DNA of 64,000 nt, from positions 81,914 through 145,913 of the forward strand of contig JANYKN010000050.1 of the NCBI GenBank assembly GCA_025361565.1, written 5' to 3'. Below, piece after piece: positions 8,446-16,596 of this stretch. This DNA is from Bacteroidota bacterium. GTDB taxonomy: Bacteria > Bacteroidota > Bacteroidia > Bacteroidales > NBLH01. Positions within the stretch are counted from its first letter, which is position 1. Each line of letters opens with the position of its first letter. A program made the position numbers and the translations under genes. The notes beneath the pieces were generated by a model, which ran no database searches, was not told the origin of the DNA, and saw only the letters and a program-made list of their open reading frames with translations.

Positions 8446-9318
8446 ATGAAAAATGTAACAATAGCACTATTTCTGTTAATTGCATCAAACTTGCATGGCC
8501 AAAAGTCTGTTTCCTTCACTATTATTGATTCTGTTTCAAAACAAGCTGTTCCTTTTCTTAAAATTAGTGTTGCAGGAAAAGATAAGGGAACATATAGTGA
8601 TGAAAACGGGTTTGTGAAAATTAATGATCTGTCAAGCAATGATACGCTATTTATTACTGACATTTTCTATGAACATAAATTCCTACCGGTAAAAACATTA
8701 CAGAAAAATCAACAAATTTTGTTTTCTCCAAATCCAATTAGCTTAAATGAAGTAATCGTTAAACCTTTTACAGAAAGAGAAAAAGAAATAGGTTATGCCA
8801 CAATCAGACCAAATACGAATTTCTTTAATTCAATTATAGGCACAGAATTGGCTTTTCTAATAGAGCACAAAAATATTAAACCTGCATATATAAATGATAT
8901 CATTATTAAGATTAAGAAAAATTCAAAAATTAATTCAATGGTGAAAATTCATTTATACCATAACAACCAAGGAATGCCGGGTATGGAAGTTTATCTGAAA
9001 AATAACCTAAATACTATATCCGATAAAAACCAGTTGAAATACAATATTAAAGACCAGAATATCCAACTGCCTGAAAATGGTATATTTGTATCAGTGGAAT
9101 GGATTGGGAGGTTTAATGAAAATGGTAAAATATTTAATGATAAATCACATATTTTAACACCTTGTATTAATATCAGGTCAACTTCTGATAAAAAAATAAA
9201 AGGAAAAGGTTATATCAGACATTACGGTAATTGGGATCCATTTATATTAAAATCCACAAGTGGTAAAGAAGAATTTTATATACCATTATACGGACTAATA
9301 ATAGAAGAACAAAAATAA
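8446..9318 (+). CDS. Exported CarboxypepD_reg-like protein, tandem copy 2
   Basis: A 290-residue paralogue of the preceding gene, 19 bases downstream of it. Signal peptide IALFLLIASNLHGQ; regulatory-like domain at about residues 21-100 (FTIIDSVSKQAVPFLKI, GTYSDENGFVKI, LNEVIVKPF); then IGTELAFLIEH, KIHLYHNNQGMPGMEVY and FVSVEWIGR. The two proteins agree over their whole length, with long identical stretches at the start and more divergence toward the end. That suggests a recent duplication with selection or drift in the C-terminal part. The redoxin gene follows after 11 bases. Confidence 0.75.
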   Translation: MKNVTIALFLLIASNLHGQKSVSFTIIDSVSKQAVPFLKISVAGKDKGTYSDENGFVKINDLSSNDTLFITDIFYEHKFLPVKTLQKNQQILFSPNPISLNEVIVKPFTEREKEIGYATIRPNTNFFNSIIGTELAFLIEHKNIKPAYINDIIIKIKKNSKINSMVKIHLYHNNQGMPGMEVYLKNNLNTISDKNQLKYNIKDQNIQLPENGIFVSVEWIGRFNENGKIFNDKSHILTPCINIRSTSDKKIKGKGYIRHYGNWDPFILKSTSGKEEFYIPLYGLIIEEQK

Positions 9319-9329
9319 GTAAACCCATT

Positions 9330-9851
9330 ATGAGAAAGAAACTTAAAATACTTATCCCAACTATTTTTATCTTGCTTATTGTTTTTATGGTATATAAAAT
9401 ATCAGCAAAAAAAATACAAGAGCTCAAACAAATCGAACAAATACAAAACTTGCCTTCATTCTCTTTTAGCAATATTAATACTGGGAAAGTATTTACCGAC
9501 AAGGATATAGAACAGAACAAGCAAAAACTAATCATTTATTTCCACCCCGATTGTGAGTTTTGCCAAGAACAGGCTACAGGAATTAGCAAGAAAATAGATG
9601 ACTTCAACAGCTTTCAATTGCTTTTTGTTTCTCCTGCAGATAGTGTTGCAATTAAATCATTTTCAAATAAATATGCCTTATCCGGTCATCAAAACATAGT
9701 TTTTCTCGAAGACAAAGATTTGATATTCAGCACTATTTTTGGTAAATCCGGTGTGCCAAGTTCATTCATCTACAACAAACAGGGCAAATTGGTAAAGGAA
9801 TTTAGGGGTGAGGCAAATATTGATGAATTACTAAAATACTTAAAAGATTAG
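9330..9851 (+). CDS. Membrane-anchored thioredoxin-fold protein, module A
   Basis: A 173-residue protein with one N-terminal membrane helix (residues 7-23) and an exported thioredoxin/AhpC-like domain. The active-site motif FHPDCEFCQEQ places Cys75 and Cys78, and GVPSSFIYNKQGKLV carries the cis-proline loop. This is the TlpA/ResA type of periplasmic thiol-disulfide protein. It lies last in the module, 11 bases after the previous gene. A likely role is making, isomerising or reducing the disulfide of the module's two-cysteine peptide, which is inferred. It is closely similar to the copies at 12619 and 15246. Confidence 0.85.
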   Translation: MRKKLKILIPTIFILLIVFMVYKISAKKIQELKQIEQIQNLPSFSFSNINTGKVFTDKDIEQNKQKLIIYFHPDCEFCQEQATGISKKIDDFNSFQLLFVSPADSVAIKSFSNKYALSGHQNIVFLEDKDLIFSTIFGKSGVPSSFIYNKQGKLVKEFRGEANIDELLKYLKD

Positions 9852-10129
9852 AACACGAATAACGCGGATTAAACGGATCAACACCGATCTGTGAAAATTC
9901 GTAATATCCGTGTCATCCTTGTTCAAACCATAATAAAATATCCATTTCATATAATTGCTCCATACAAATAAAGCTATATATCTAAATCACTAAATATGTT
10001 CTATTCGATTGTAAAAACAGTTTGCTCGTCAATCAAATATTGAAATTTGTCAAAAAAAAACAATTGTCAAAATACTATGCTAACTTCATAATTGATATTC
10101 TTTTGGTACTAATCTAAATTTTAAAAAAA
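9852..10129 (+). repeat. Module boundary repeat, copy 2
   Basis: Second copy of the boundary found at 4823-5103. It keeps the AACACGGAT-type inverted repeat, the AAATCACTAAATAT segment and the poly-A run followed by ACAATTGTCA, but the right arm of the palindrome is changed (10060-10075). The stretch between it and the ATG is also more divergent than in the other copies, so peptide 2 may be regulated differently. Confidence 0.7.
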
Positions 10130-10324
10130 ATGAAAAAACTTAGTTTTGAACAAATGGAAAATGTTGAAGGCGGCTTAGGTCAAGATTGTCAAGGATTTAC
10201 TACAGCAGAAATGTGGACAGAAGTATGGTTTCTGCTTACTCCAGGTCTATTCACCAATGTAAATGCAACATTCACGAATATTGGTAATAATTGTTGGTTT
10301 GGAGAATCGGGTTGGATGAATTAA
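10130..10324 (+). CDS. Double-glycine leader peptide precursor 2
   Basis: A 64-residue precursor: leader MKKLSFEQMENVEGG, then 49 residues beginning LGQDCQGFTTAEMW and ending CWFGESGWMN. The core is rich in Trp, Phe, Asn and Gly and has exactly two cysteines, 35 residues apart. The core shares no sequence with the other peptides while the leader is nearly the same, the pattern expected when one processing transporter serves several products. Processing at Gly15 by the transporter at 18328 is inferred. Confidence 0.8.
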   Translation: MKKLSFEQMENVEGGLGQDCQGFTTAEMWTEVWFLLTPGLFTNVNATFTNIGNNCWFGESGWMN

Positions 10325-10332
10325 TAATAATC

Positions 10333-10372
10333 GTGTATGCCTAAATTTTGAAAAGTTTAGGTATATACTTTA
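10333..10372 (+). terminator. Stem-loop after peptide gene 2
   Basis: Positions 10333-10345 pair with 10356-10368 over 13 positions, counting G-T wobbles, around a 10-base loop, followed by TTTAG. It starts 9 bases after the peptide stop. It could act as a partial terminator or as a 3' end that protects an abundant peptide message. Confidence 0.55.
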
Positions 10373-10568
10373 GTATGAATTTTGTTTGAAAATATTCATG
10401 CACGAATTTATTAATTTATTGATACCTATATAATGAAGATTAATTATTTTAGTTTGCAATAAGTCAAAATCGAATAAAAGCTTTTAAATTATAAGGTTTA
10501 TTCATAAATCTGAGTTGTCTCTTGAAAAACATTTAGTTAAATTACATAAAAGATTAATAATAAGGAAA

Positions 10569-11789
10569 ATGAGTAATTGCAATAAAAAATATAGATTATC
10601 ATTAATTAAAAGAAAACAAATATTTTTTTGCAAAATAGATCCTAAAAATCTATTTTTAAATAATTTAAAGTCAGTATTGTTTCTTTTTTTATTATTTAAT
10701 AGCTTATTTCTCCAAGGGCAAAATATAAATTCATTTTCGATTAAATCTGAAAACAAAAATCCAATAAACAAAAATAACTTGGATAGTATCTATAAAAACA
10801 ATATTTTATGCACAAAATATAAGGAAGTTGTAAGACTTGACACTTTATTCTGGAAACAATATCCAAAGATTTCTCTCGACAGTATTCCTCAGTTAAAAGT
10901 AATTAATGCAAACGAGCTTGCTAAAAAAGCACTCGATATTAAACATTCTGAATATTATACAAATCAGCCTTTTAATCTTATTGGAACATATAGTGAAAGC
11001 GAAATGCGGAATAATACTCATACCTCACAAAACATAGAAACAAAAGTATTGGTATACGATCCAGGTTTTTCTAGTGGCAAGTTACCTTGGGCACAAACTG
11101 AAAAATGTTATTATAAGTATAAGTCGGCAGATATTTCACTATCGACAGCCGAAATCTGGATGATTTCATTGGTTGGTGAATATAGTAATCTGTATTTTTC
11201 CCTCGATTATGATTTTTTGAGGATGTATAATTTCCCAACTTGTAATGAATTAGGAGGAGATAGAAGAATATGGAGCACCCACAATTTCAATTCTGAACAT
11301 GATTCCGATGATTATTGCTATTACAAGGCTTATAAAAAAGACAGTGCAATATACGTGATATTGGTAAGTACCCGAAGTTATTCAATCATGGATAAAGCTA
11401 GAAATTTTAATTATAATTTACCAAAAGATTTTGTCAAACCAGTAACAACTGAATATAAATACTTATTAATCAACTTAAACACAAATGCAATTGAAAAAAC
11501 AGGTTTTTACATTAACAATTCTCATAATTCCATACCTTTTATGGTAACATCATATGAAACATCATATAAGTTTAATGGAAATAAATATTTTTTGAACCAT
11601 GTTAAAAATAATAGCTTTTTGCTTGGTGAGTATGCTTCAATAAGATCCATTTCATTTGATGTTGATAGTGTTGTAAATGACCCTTCAAAAGTTAAGAAAA
11701 TAAAGGAATCTCAGGCAGATCCAAGAAAAGTGAATTATATCGATTACTTTATTGGTAACAATTTGATAATAGATAAAATCAAAGATTGA
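10569..11789 (+). CDS. Exported protein of unknown family, module B
   Basis: A protein of about 406 residues from the ATG at 10569; a TTG at 10515 would add 18 residues. A hydrophobic stretch VLFLFLLFNSLFLQGQ near residues 36-51 looks like a signal peptide after an unusually long basic N-terminal region. The mature part has no domain I can name. The stretch NELAKKALDIKHSEYY followed by LVYDPGF faintly resembles the part after the regulatory domain in the module A protein at 5405 (EIVRKALKNFSKNYP). It takes the same slot, between peptide and five-helix membrane protein. It has no CarboxypepD-like domain. Confidence 0.6.
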   Translation: MSNCNKKYRLSLIKRKQIFFCKIDPKNLFLNNLKSVLFLFLLFNSLFLQGQNINSFSIKSENKNPINKNNLDSIYKNNILCTKYKEVVRLDTLFWKQYPKISLDSIPQLKVINANELAKKALDIKHSEYYTNQPFNLIGTYSESEMRNNTHTSQNIETKVLVYDPGFSSGKLPWAQTEKCYYKYKSADISLSTAEIWMISLVGEYSNLYFSLDYDFLRMYNFPTCNELGGDRRIWSTHNFNSEHDSDDYCYYKAYKKDSAIYVILVSTRSYSIMDKARNFNYNLPKDFVKPVTTEYKYLLINLNTNAIEKTGFYINNSHNSIPFMVTSYETSYKFNGNKYFLNHVKNNSFLLGEYASIRSISFDVDSVVNDPSKVKKIKESQADPRKVNYIDYFIGNNLIIDKIKD

Positions 11790-11933
11790 TATAGGTCGGT
11801 AAGTAATATTTTTTTATAAAACAATCTCTTCCCTTTATCAAATTGGGAATTAATAAGTTTATATTTGAAAACTCAGATACTCTGATTTTGATAATAATAT
11901 TTGAAATTGAATAAAAGCAAGAATTAAATCGCA

Positions 11934-12617
11934 ATGGATACAATTATAATTAATAATTCTAATAAACTTGAAACATTTCTCAGAAAGCATTATAAGCCTA
12001 ACTGGTTTTTTGTCTTTTTCTGTTTCGTTTCAATTTTACAGTCTTTTATTCTAAATAAATTTGTATTTACTAATGATGTATTTTATAAAAGCTATTCTGA
12101 ACAGCTTACAACTGAAAAAATACAGGATTTGTTACACACTATTTCAAAAGTAAAATGGTTTGTTTATTCATTAACTCCAATATTATACATAATCAAGTTT
12201 ACAATTGTAGCAATGGTTTTAGCCACAGGAGACCTAGTATTTGATTATAAAATGGGATTTCGCAAACTATTCCAAATTGCGATGATAGCGGAAACCATAT
12301 TTTTGGTGCCCCAATCTATCAAATTGATTTGGTTCTTAGTTTTTGAAAATGCTGAAACTATTAGGCAGGTAGGAAGTTTTGAAATCCTTTCAATATATTC
12401 CATGTTTAATGAACAAGATATTTACGATTGGCTTAGATATCCGTTTAGTCTAGCTAATATATTTGAGTTGACATATTGGTTAATACTTGCCATAGGCATT
12501 AAGCACATAACTAATTTTAATTTCAATAAATCCCTTAAATTTGTTTTAAGCACATATGTTTCTGCACTTTTTCTCTGGGCAGTATTCGTGGTCTTTTTAA
12601 GCCTCAACCTAAGCTAA
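11934..12617 (+). CDS. Five-helix membrane protein, module B (Yip1-like layout)
   Basis: A 227-residue integral membrane protein, very similar along its whole length to the protein at 14567 and more distantly to 6664. Conserved stretches include KVKWFVYSLTPILYIIKFTI, VMVLATGDLVFDYKMGFRKLF, LIWFLVFENAETIRQVGSF, EILSIYSMFNEQDIYDWLRY and NIFELTYWLILAIG. The helices are near residues 25-43, 78-95, 105-135, 168-190 and 203-225. The gene ends one base before the redoxin start, so both are probably made from one message. Function unknown; immunity or a membrane partner of the redoxin are possible. Confidence 0.7.
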   Translation: MDTIIINNSNKLETFLRKHYKPNWFFVFFCFVSILQSFILNKFVFTNDVFYKSYSEQLTTEKIQDLLHTISKVKWFVYSLTPILYIIKFTIVAMVLATGDLVFDYKMGFRKLFQIAMIAETIFLVPQSIKLIWFLVFENAETIRQVGSFEILSIYSMFNEQDIYDWLRYPFSLANIFELTYWLILAIGIKHITNFNFNKSLKFVLSTYVSALFLWAVFVVFLSLNLS

Positions 12618-12618
12618 A

Positions 12619-13140
12619 ATGAAACAAAAACTAAAAATAATACTACCTGCAATAGTCATATTCCTTGTTACTTTCATGGGATATAAAATATTTGCAATGC
12701 TTGCTCAAAAAGATAAAATTGCTGCCCAAATCCAGTCCATGCCTCCATTTACATTCACCAATACAAGCACGGGCAGTATTTTTACCGATGGCAATTTACA
12801 GCCCAATTTATCAAGCCTTATCATATATTTCCACCCCGATTGTGAGTTTTGCCAAGAACAGGCCGCAGGAATTAGCAAGAAAATAGATGACTTCAACAGC
12901 TTTCAATTGCTTTTTGTTTCTCATGCAGGTAGTGTTGCAATTAAATCATTTTCAGATAAATATGCCTTATCCAGTCATCAAAACATTGTTTTTCTTGAAG
13001 ATACAAATTTGATAATCAGTTCTATATTTGGTAAATCCGGTGTTCCAAGTTCATTCATCTACAACAAACATGGAAAACTGGTAAAGCATTTTAAGGGTGA
13101 AGCAAAGATTGAAGAATTACTTAAATACCTTAACTTATAG
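12619..13140 (+). CDS. Membrane-anchored thioredoxin-fold protein, module B
   Basis: A 173-residue copy of the redoxin in module A with the same layout: membrane helix at residues 7-26, FHPDCEFCQEQ with Cys75 and Cys78, and GVPSSFIYNKHGKLV near the end. The DNA from the CxxC motif onward is almost the same as in the 9330 gene, while the region before it is closer to the 15246 gene. This patchwork suggests recombination between copies. It starts one base after the membrane protein gene. Confidence 0.85.
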   Translation: MKQKLKIILPAIVIFLVTFMGYKIFAMLAQKDKIAAQIQSMPPFTFTNTSTGSIFTDGNLQPNLSSLIIYFHPDCEFCQEQAAGISKKIDDFNSFQLLFVSHAGSVAIKSFSDKYALSSHQNIVFLEDTNLIISSIFGKSGVPSSFIYNKHGKLVKHFKGEAKIEELLKYLNL

Positions 13141-13419
13141 AACACAGATGACACGGATTGAACTGATTAACACAGATTTGTGATTATTCGTAATATCGGT
13201 GTCATCCGTGTTCAAACCATAATAAAATACCAATTTCATATGAATGATCCATGCATATAAAGCCCTAAATTTAAATCACTAAATATCTTCAATTAGATTA
13301 CAAAAACAGTTTGTACGTCAACAAATCTTTGAACTTAGTCAAAAAAAAAAAAACAATTGTCAAATTGTTTCTATACTTTCATGACCGTTAAAATAAATAC
13401 TAATTTAAACTTTTAGATT
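13141..13419 (+). repeat. Module boundary repeat, copy 3
   Basis: Third copy, following the redoxin stop directly. It contains GAACACAGATGACACGG and an AACACAGAT/ATCCGTGTT inverted repeat, the AAATCACTAAATAT segment, a run of 13 A, a perfect ACAATT-GTCA-AATTGT palindrome at 13353-13368, and CTATACTTTCATGACC before the peptide start. Confidence 0.75.
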
Positions 13420-13620
13420 ATGAAAAAACTTAGTTTAGTACAAATGGAAGTTGTTGAAGGTGGTATTGCATGTTATGGTTCTAATGGTGTAGGTGCTGTA
13501 ATGAATTATTTATACACTCATGGTCAACTTGATCAATGGTCTGCAATAATGAATTCATCAACTGTCATGTGTTACATGTCAGATGGATCATATGTAAATT
13601 TTTGGTCAGGTGTAAATTAA
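13420..13620 (+). CDS. Double-glycine leader peptide precursor 3
   Basis: A 66-residue precursor: leader MKKLSLVQMEVVEGG, then 51 residues beginning IACYGSNGVGAVMNY and ending MSDGSYVNFWSGVN. The core is rich in Gly, Ser, Tyr, Asn and Met and nearly uncharged. It has two cysteines 33 residues apart. As with the other precursors, the leader is shared and the core is unique. The neutral, small-residue core resembles pore-forming class II bacteriocins in composition only. Confidence 0.8.
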   Translation: MKKLSLVQMEVVEGGIACYGSNGVGAVMNYLYTHGQLDQWSAIMNSSTVMCYMSDGSYVNFWSGVN

Positions 13621-13641
13621 GCTGATTTTTAAAAAAGCTCT

Positions 13642-13690
13642 TGGTTATTTATTTCACTATTCCAGTGTTACGAATAACCATTTCTATTTT
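13642..13690 (+). terminator. Stem-loop after peptide gene 3
   Basis: TGGTTATT (13642-13649) pairs with AATAACCA (13673-13680), with a smaller CACT/AGTG stem inside the loop, followed by TTTCTATTTT. It lies 21 bases after the peptide stop and probably ends most of its transcripts. Confidence 0.5.
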
Positions 13691-13904
13691 ATTGCTTGAA
13701 TTATAATAAATAAAAATTAAAGGCTTTGATGAAAACATTCATAACAATTATTATAAATAATTTATAGTTATGTTCATGAAATTCAATAATATGCTAAATT
13801 CTATTGTCCAATTCATCATACATATGTTTTCAATTCAAATGTTATAAATAAAATAGAAATAGTAATAGTAATAATCAAACCGAAAACTAAAAACAATTAA
13901 TGCA

Positions 13905-14567
13905 ATGAAAATACAAATTATACTAATAACAATATGTTTCTCAAAATTTATTTCAAATGCACAGTCATTTGAAGGAAAGATTATTATAAAAACCGAATTC
14001 TATAAAAATATTCCAAATACAAATATATCTGAAAATCAAGCATCAACAATCGACACTTCAGTGTTTTATATACAAAATGATAAATTCAGAAGTTCATCTT
14101 TAACATTCAATAAATTTTCCTATACCATCCAATTACATAACAAAAATTATTTTGTTGAAGAAAAATCTAAAACAATAATTTATGATACAGGTTCGGATTC
14201 AACAATAAAGATCTTCAACAATTTATCTCATTCGCTGAAACAAAAAAGATCTAAAAAGAAAATAATAGGCTATCCTTGCGTAGAATATGATTTTATTATC
14301 AAATCAAAAATAGATGGTAAGTTATCTAAAAGTGCATGGATAAGTAATTCATTGCAATTTGAACAATCATATTTCGAGTTTTTCATCAAAGATATTGGTT
14401 TGGTAATAAGATCTATAAGCAAATTCAAAAGTGGTATTGCCTACCAAGATGTCATAGAAGTATTGCCGATGAAACTTGATACTAAGATTTTTGAATTACC
14501 AAATTACCCAGTTGAAGAAGTAGATATGGCAAAGAAAGCTAAAGCTTTTATTAATAATAATGAATAA
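13905..14567 (+). CDS. Exported DUF4412/GLPGLI-like protein, module C
   Basis: A 220-residue protein with a signal peptide (IILITICFSKFISNAQ). The mature part starts SFEGKIIIKTEFYKN, and then has TSVFYIQNDKFRSS, KSKTIIYDTG, and KKIIGYPCVEYDFII. This order (F-x-G-x-I start, a recorded-molecule strand, then I-x-G-Y-x-C-x-x-Y) is typical of Bacteroidota proteins of the DUF4412 or GLPGLI type, which are exported beta-rich proteins without known function. It takes the variable second slot of the module. Its stop and the next start share one base (TAATG), so translation is coupled. Assignment is from pattern only. Confidence 0.6.
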   Translation: MKIQIILITICFSKFISNAQSFEGKIIIKTEFYKNIPNTNISENQASTIDTSVFYIQNDKFRSSSLTFNKFSYTIQLHNKNYFVEEKSKTIIYDTGSDSTIKIFNNLSHSLKQKRSKKKIIGYPCVEYDFIIKSKIDGKLSKSAWISNSLQFEQSYFEFFIKDIGLVIRSISKFKSGIAYQDVIEVLPMKLDTKIFELPNYPVEEVDMAKKAKAFINNNE

Positions 14568-15244
14568 TGGATATTTCAGAAGTATTTATAAAAACAAAAT
14601 CCGATTTATTTAAACATTATTCCCCTTTTCGGTTTTTTGCGTTTTTCTGCCTATTAGCAATTTCACAGTCATTTATATTGGATAATTTCATTATTACGCA
14701 TGAGGTATTTTATAAGAGTTACGCAGAGCAGTATACATTTGCCAAAATTCAGGAATTTGTCAATCTAATTTCAAAAGTAAAATGGTTTATTTATGCATTA
14801 ACTCCAATATTATATCTGATTAAATTTACTATTGTAGCAATGGTTTTAGCCACAGGTGATCAGATATTTGATTACAAAATGGGGTTTCGTAAACTATTCC
14901 ATATTGCCATGATATCGGAAACTATATTTTTGTTACCCCAATTTATAAAATTGATTTGGTTCCTTGTTTTTGAACATGCAGAAACCCTTAGACAAGTTGG
15001 TAGTTTTGAAATCCTTTCGATATATTCCATGTTTAATGAACGAGAAATTTACGATTGGCTCAGATATCCGTTTAGTCTAGCCAATATATTTGAGTTGACA
15101 TATTGGCTAATACTTGCCATTGGAATTAAGTACCTCACAAAATTTAGTTTTAATAAATCCTTAAAATTTGTTTTAAGTACATATGTTTCTGCACTTTTAC
15201 TCTGGGCAGTTTTTGTAATCTTTTTAAGCCTCAACCTCAGCTAA
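14567..15244 (+). CDS. Five-helix membrane protein, module C (Yip1-like layout)
   Basis: A 225-residue membrane protein, nearly a duplicate of the one at 11934: KVKWFIYALTPILYLIKFTI, VMVLATGDQIFDYKMGFRKLF, LIWFLVFEHAETLRQVGSF and NIFELTYWLILAIG. Differences gather in the first 60 residues and in the loop after helix 1, which would face the same side of the membrane as the N-terminal loop. It starts inside the stop codon of the exported protein and ends one base before the redoxin. Confidence 0.7.
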   Translation: MDISEVFIKTKSDLFKHYSPFRFFAFFCLLAISQSFILDNFIITHEVFYKSYAEQYTFAKIQEFVNLISKVKWFIYALTPILYLIKFTIVAMVLATGDQIFDYKMGFRKLFHIAMISETIFLLPQFIKLIWFLVFEHAETLRQVGSFEILSIYSMFNEREIYDWLRYPFSLANIFELTYWLILAIGIKYLTKFSFNKSLKFVLSTYVSALLLWAVFVIFLSLNLS

Positions 15245-15245
15245 A

Positions 15246-15767
15246 ATGAAACAAAAATTAAAAATTATTATCCCAATAACTCTTATTTTACTCGTTACTT
15301 TTATGGGATATAAGATATTTGCCATACTAAAACAAAAAGATAAAATTGCAGCCCAAATCCAGTCCATGCCTCCATTTGCATTCACCAATACTAGCACGGG
15401 CAGTATTTATACTGATGCCAATTTACAGCCTAATATATCAAGCCTTATCATTTATTTCCACCCCGATTGTGAATATTGCCAAGAACAGGCCGCAGGAATA
15501 AACAAGCAGATAGATGACTTCAACAACTTTCAATTGCTTTTTATTTCACATGCCGATAGTGCTGCTATCAAATCATTTTCAAACAAATATGGCTTATCTG
15601 GGCATCAAAACATTGTTTTCCTCGAAGACAAAGATTTGATTTTTAAATCCATTTTTGGAAAAACGCCTGTTCCAAGTTCATTTATTTACAATAAACAGGG
15701 CAAATTGGTTAAGCAATTTAAAGGTGAGGCAAAGATTGAAGATTTACTTAAGTACCTTAACTTATAG
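15246..15767 (+). CDS. Membrane-anchored thioredoxin-fold protein, module C
   Basis: A 173-residue redoxin, most similar to the module B copy: membrane helix at residues 7-26, FHPDCEYCQEQ with Cys75 and Cys78, and TPVPSSFIYNKQGKLV with the cis-proline loop. Exported by its N-terminal anchor, it should act on thiols outside the inner membrane. It is the last intact redoxin of the island; only a fragment remains further right. Confidence 0.85.
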   Translation: MKQKLKIIIPITLILLVTFMGYKIFAILKQKDKIAAQIQSMPPFAFTNTSTGSIYTDANLQPNISSLIIYFHPDCEYCQEQAAGINKQIDDFNNFQLLFISHADSAAIKSFSNKYGLSGHQNIVFLEDKDLIFKSIFGKTPVPSSFIYNKQGKLVKQFKGEAKIEDLLKYLNL

Positions 15768-16044
15768 AACACAGATGACACGGATTGAACAGATTAACAC
15801 GGATTTGTGATTATTCGTTAGATTAGTGTTATCCGTGTTCAAACCATAATAAAATAACAATTTCATATGAATGCTCCATACATATAAAGCCATATATTTA
15901 AATCACTAAATATGTTCATTTAGATTACAAAAAAAGTTCGTCCGTCAACAAATATTTGAGCTTAGTCAAAAAAAAACAATTGTCAAATCGTTTCTATACT
16001 TTCATGACCGTTATTTAATAAATACTAATTTAAACTTTTTTAAA
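15768..16044 (+). repeat. Module boundary repeat, copy 4
   Basis: Fourth copy. It has ACACAGATGACACGG and an AACACGGAT/ATCCGTGTT inverted repeat, the AAATCACTAAATAT segment, a run of 9 A, the palindrome with one mismatch (ACAATT-GTCA-AATCGT, 15976-15991), and CTATACTTTCATGACC. It leads into peptide gene 4. Confidence 0.75.
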
Positions 16045-16206
16045 ATGAAAAAACTTAGTTTAGAACAAATGGAAGTTGTTGAAGGTGGTAGAGTATTTTG
16101 GGGTGAGGAATATGTATATTTAGGCGATGGCATGTTTACTCGTACTTATTATGTTTTAGGTATTGCAGTTTCAACCGAATATATTTGTGTTTTAGGCATG
16201 GATTAA
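16045..16206 (+). CDS. Double-glycine leader peptide precursor 4
   Basis: A short 53-residue precursor. Leader MKKLSLEQMEVVEGG; core starts RVFWGEEYVYLGDG and continues FTRTYYVLGIAVSTEY, ending ICVLGMD. It has one cysteine. The boundary repeat stands directly upstream and the ATG matches the other peptides. It is a paralogue of peptide 5, the only pair in the island whose cores are alike. No exported protein, membrane protein or redoxin follows before peptide 5. Confidence 0.75.
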   Translation: MKKLSLEQMEVVEGGRVFWGEEYVYLGDGMFTRTYYVLGIAVSTEYICVLGMD

Positions 16207-16596
16207 GAAAAGTAAGGTTTTCTTTTTTCTTATTTAAACTTTGCATATTTGTAAAGAAACCTAATAAATTATTGGACCTTTCGAGCCAAAAATTATTTGA
16301 TTGAAACAAATAGTCAAATCAATTCTGTTTCTTTTATTATTCAATATTAAATTTTTTCTTATTTATTTGAGTAATATATAATATGTAAATAAGTGCAGTC
16401 AATTCTTATTTAATTCTAAATTCTAAAACTAAAAACAAATGAATAAATCGATATCTTAAGATATTATTCACTAATGCATGGTTTTGATTATTTGGTCATG
16501 GATTATAGATTTTTGGTCAAAAATAAAATACGATTATTAAAATACTATTCAATTTATATTACAAATATTTTTAATATTAATTTAAATCTTTTAACT
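16207..16596. other. Intergenic region between peptide genes 4 and 5
   Basis: AT-rich, without an open frame of note. A weak AAGAAAA/TTTTCTT stem lies at 16206-16231 just after peptide 4. Before peptide 5, TTGGTCA occurs twice, 21 bases apart (about 16492 and 16513), a spacing of two helical turns that would suit a dimeric regulator. The palindrome of the boundary repeat is absent, so peptide 5 has a different upstream region from the other four. Confidence 0.4.
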
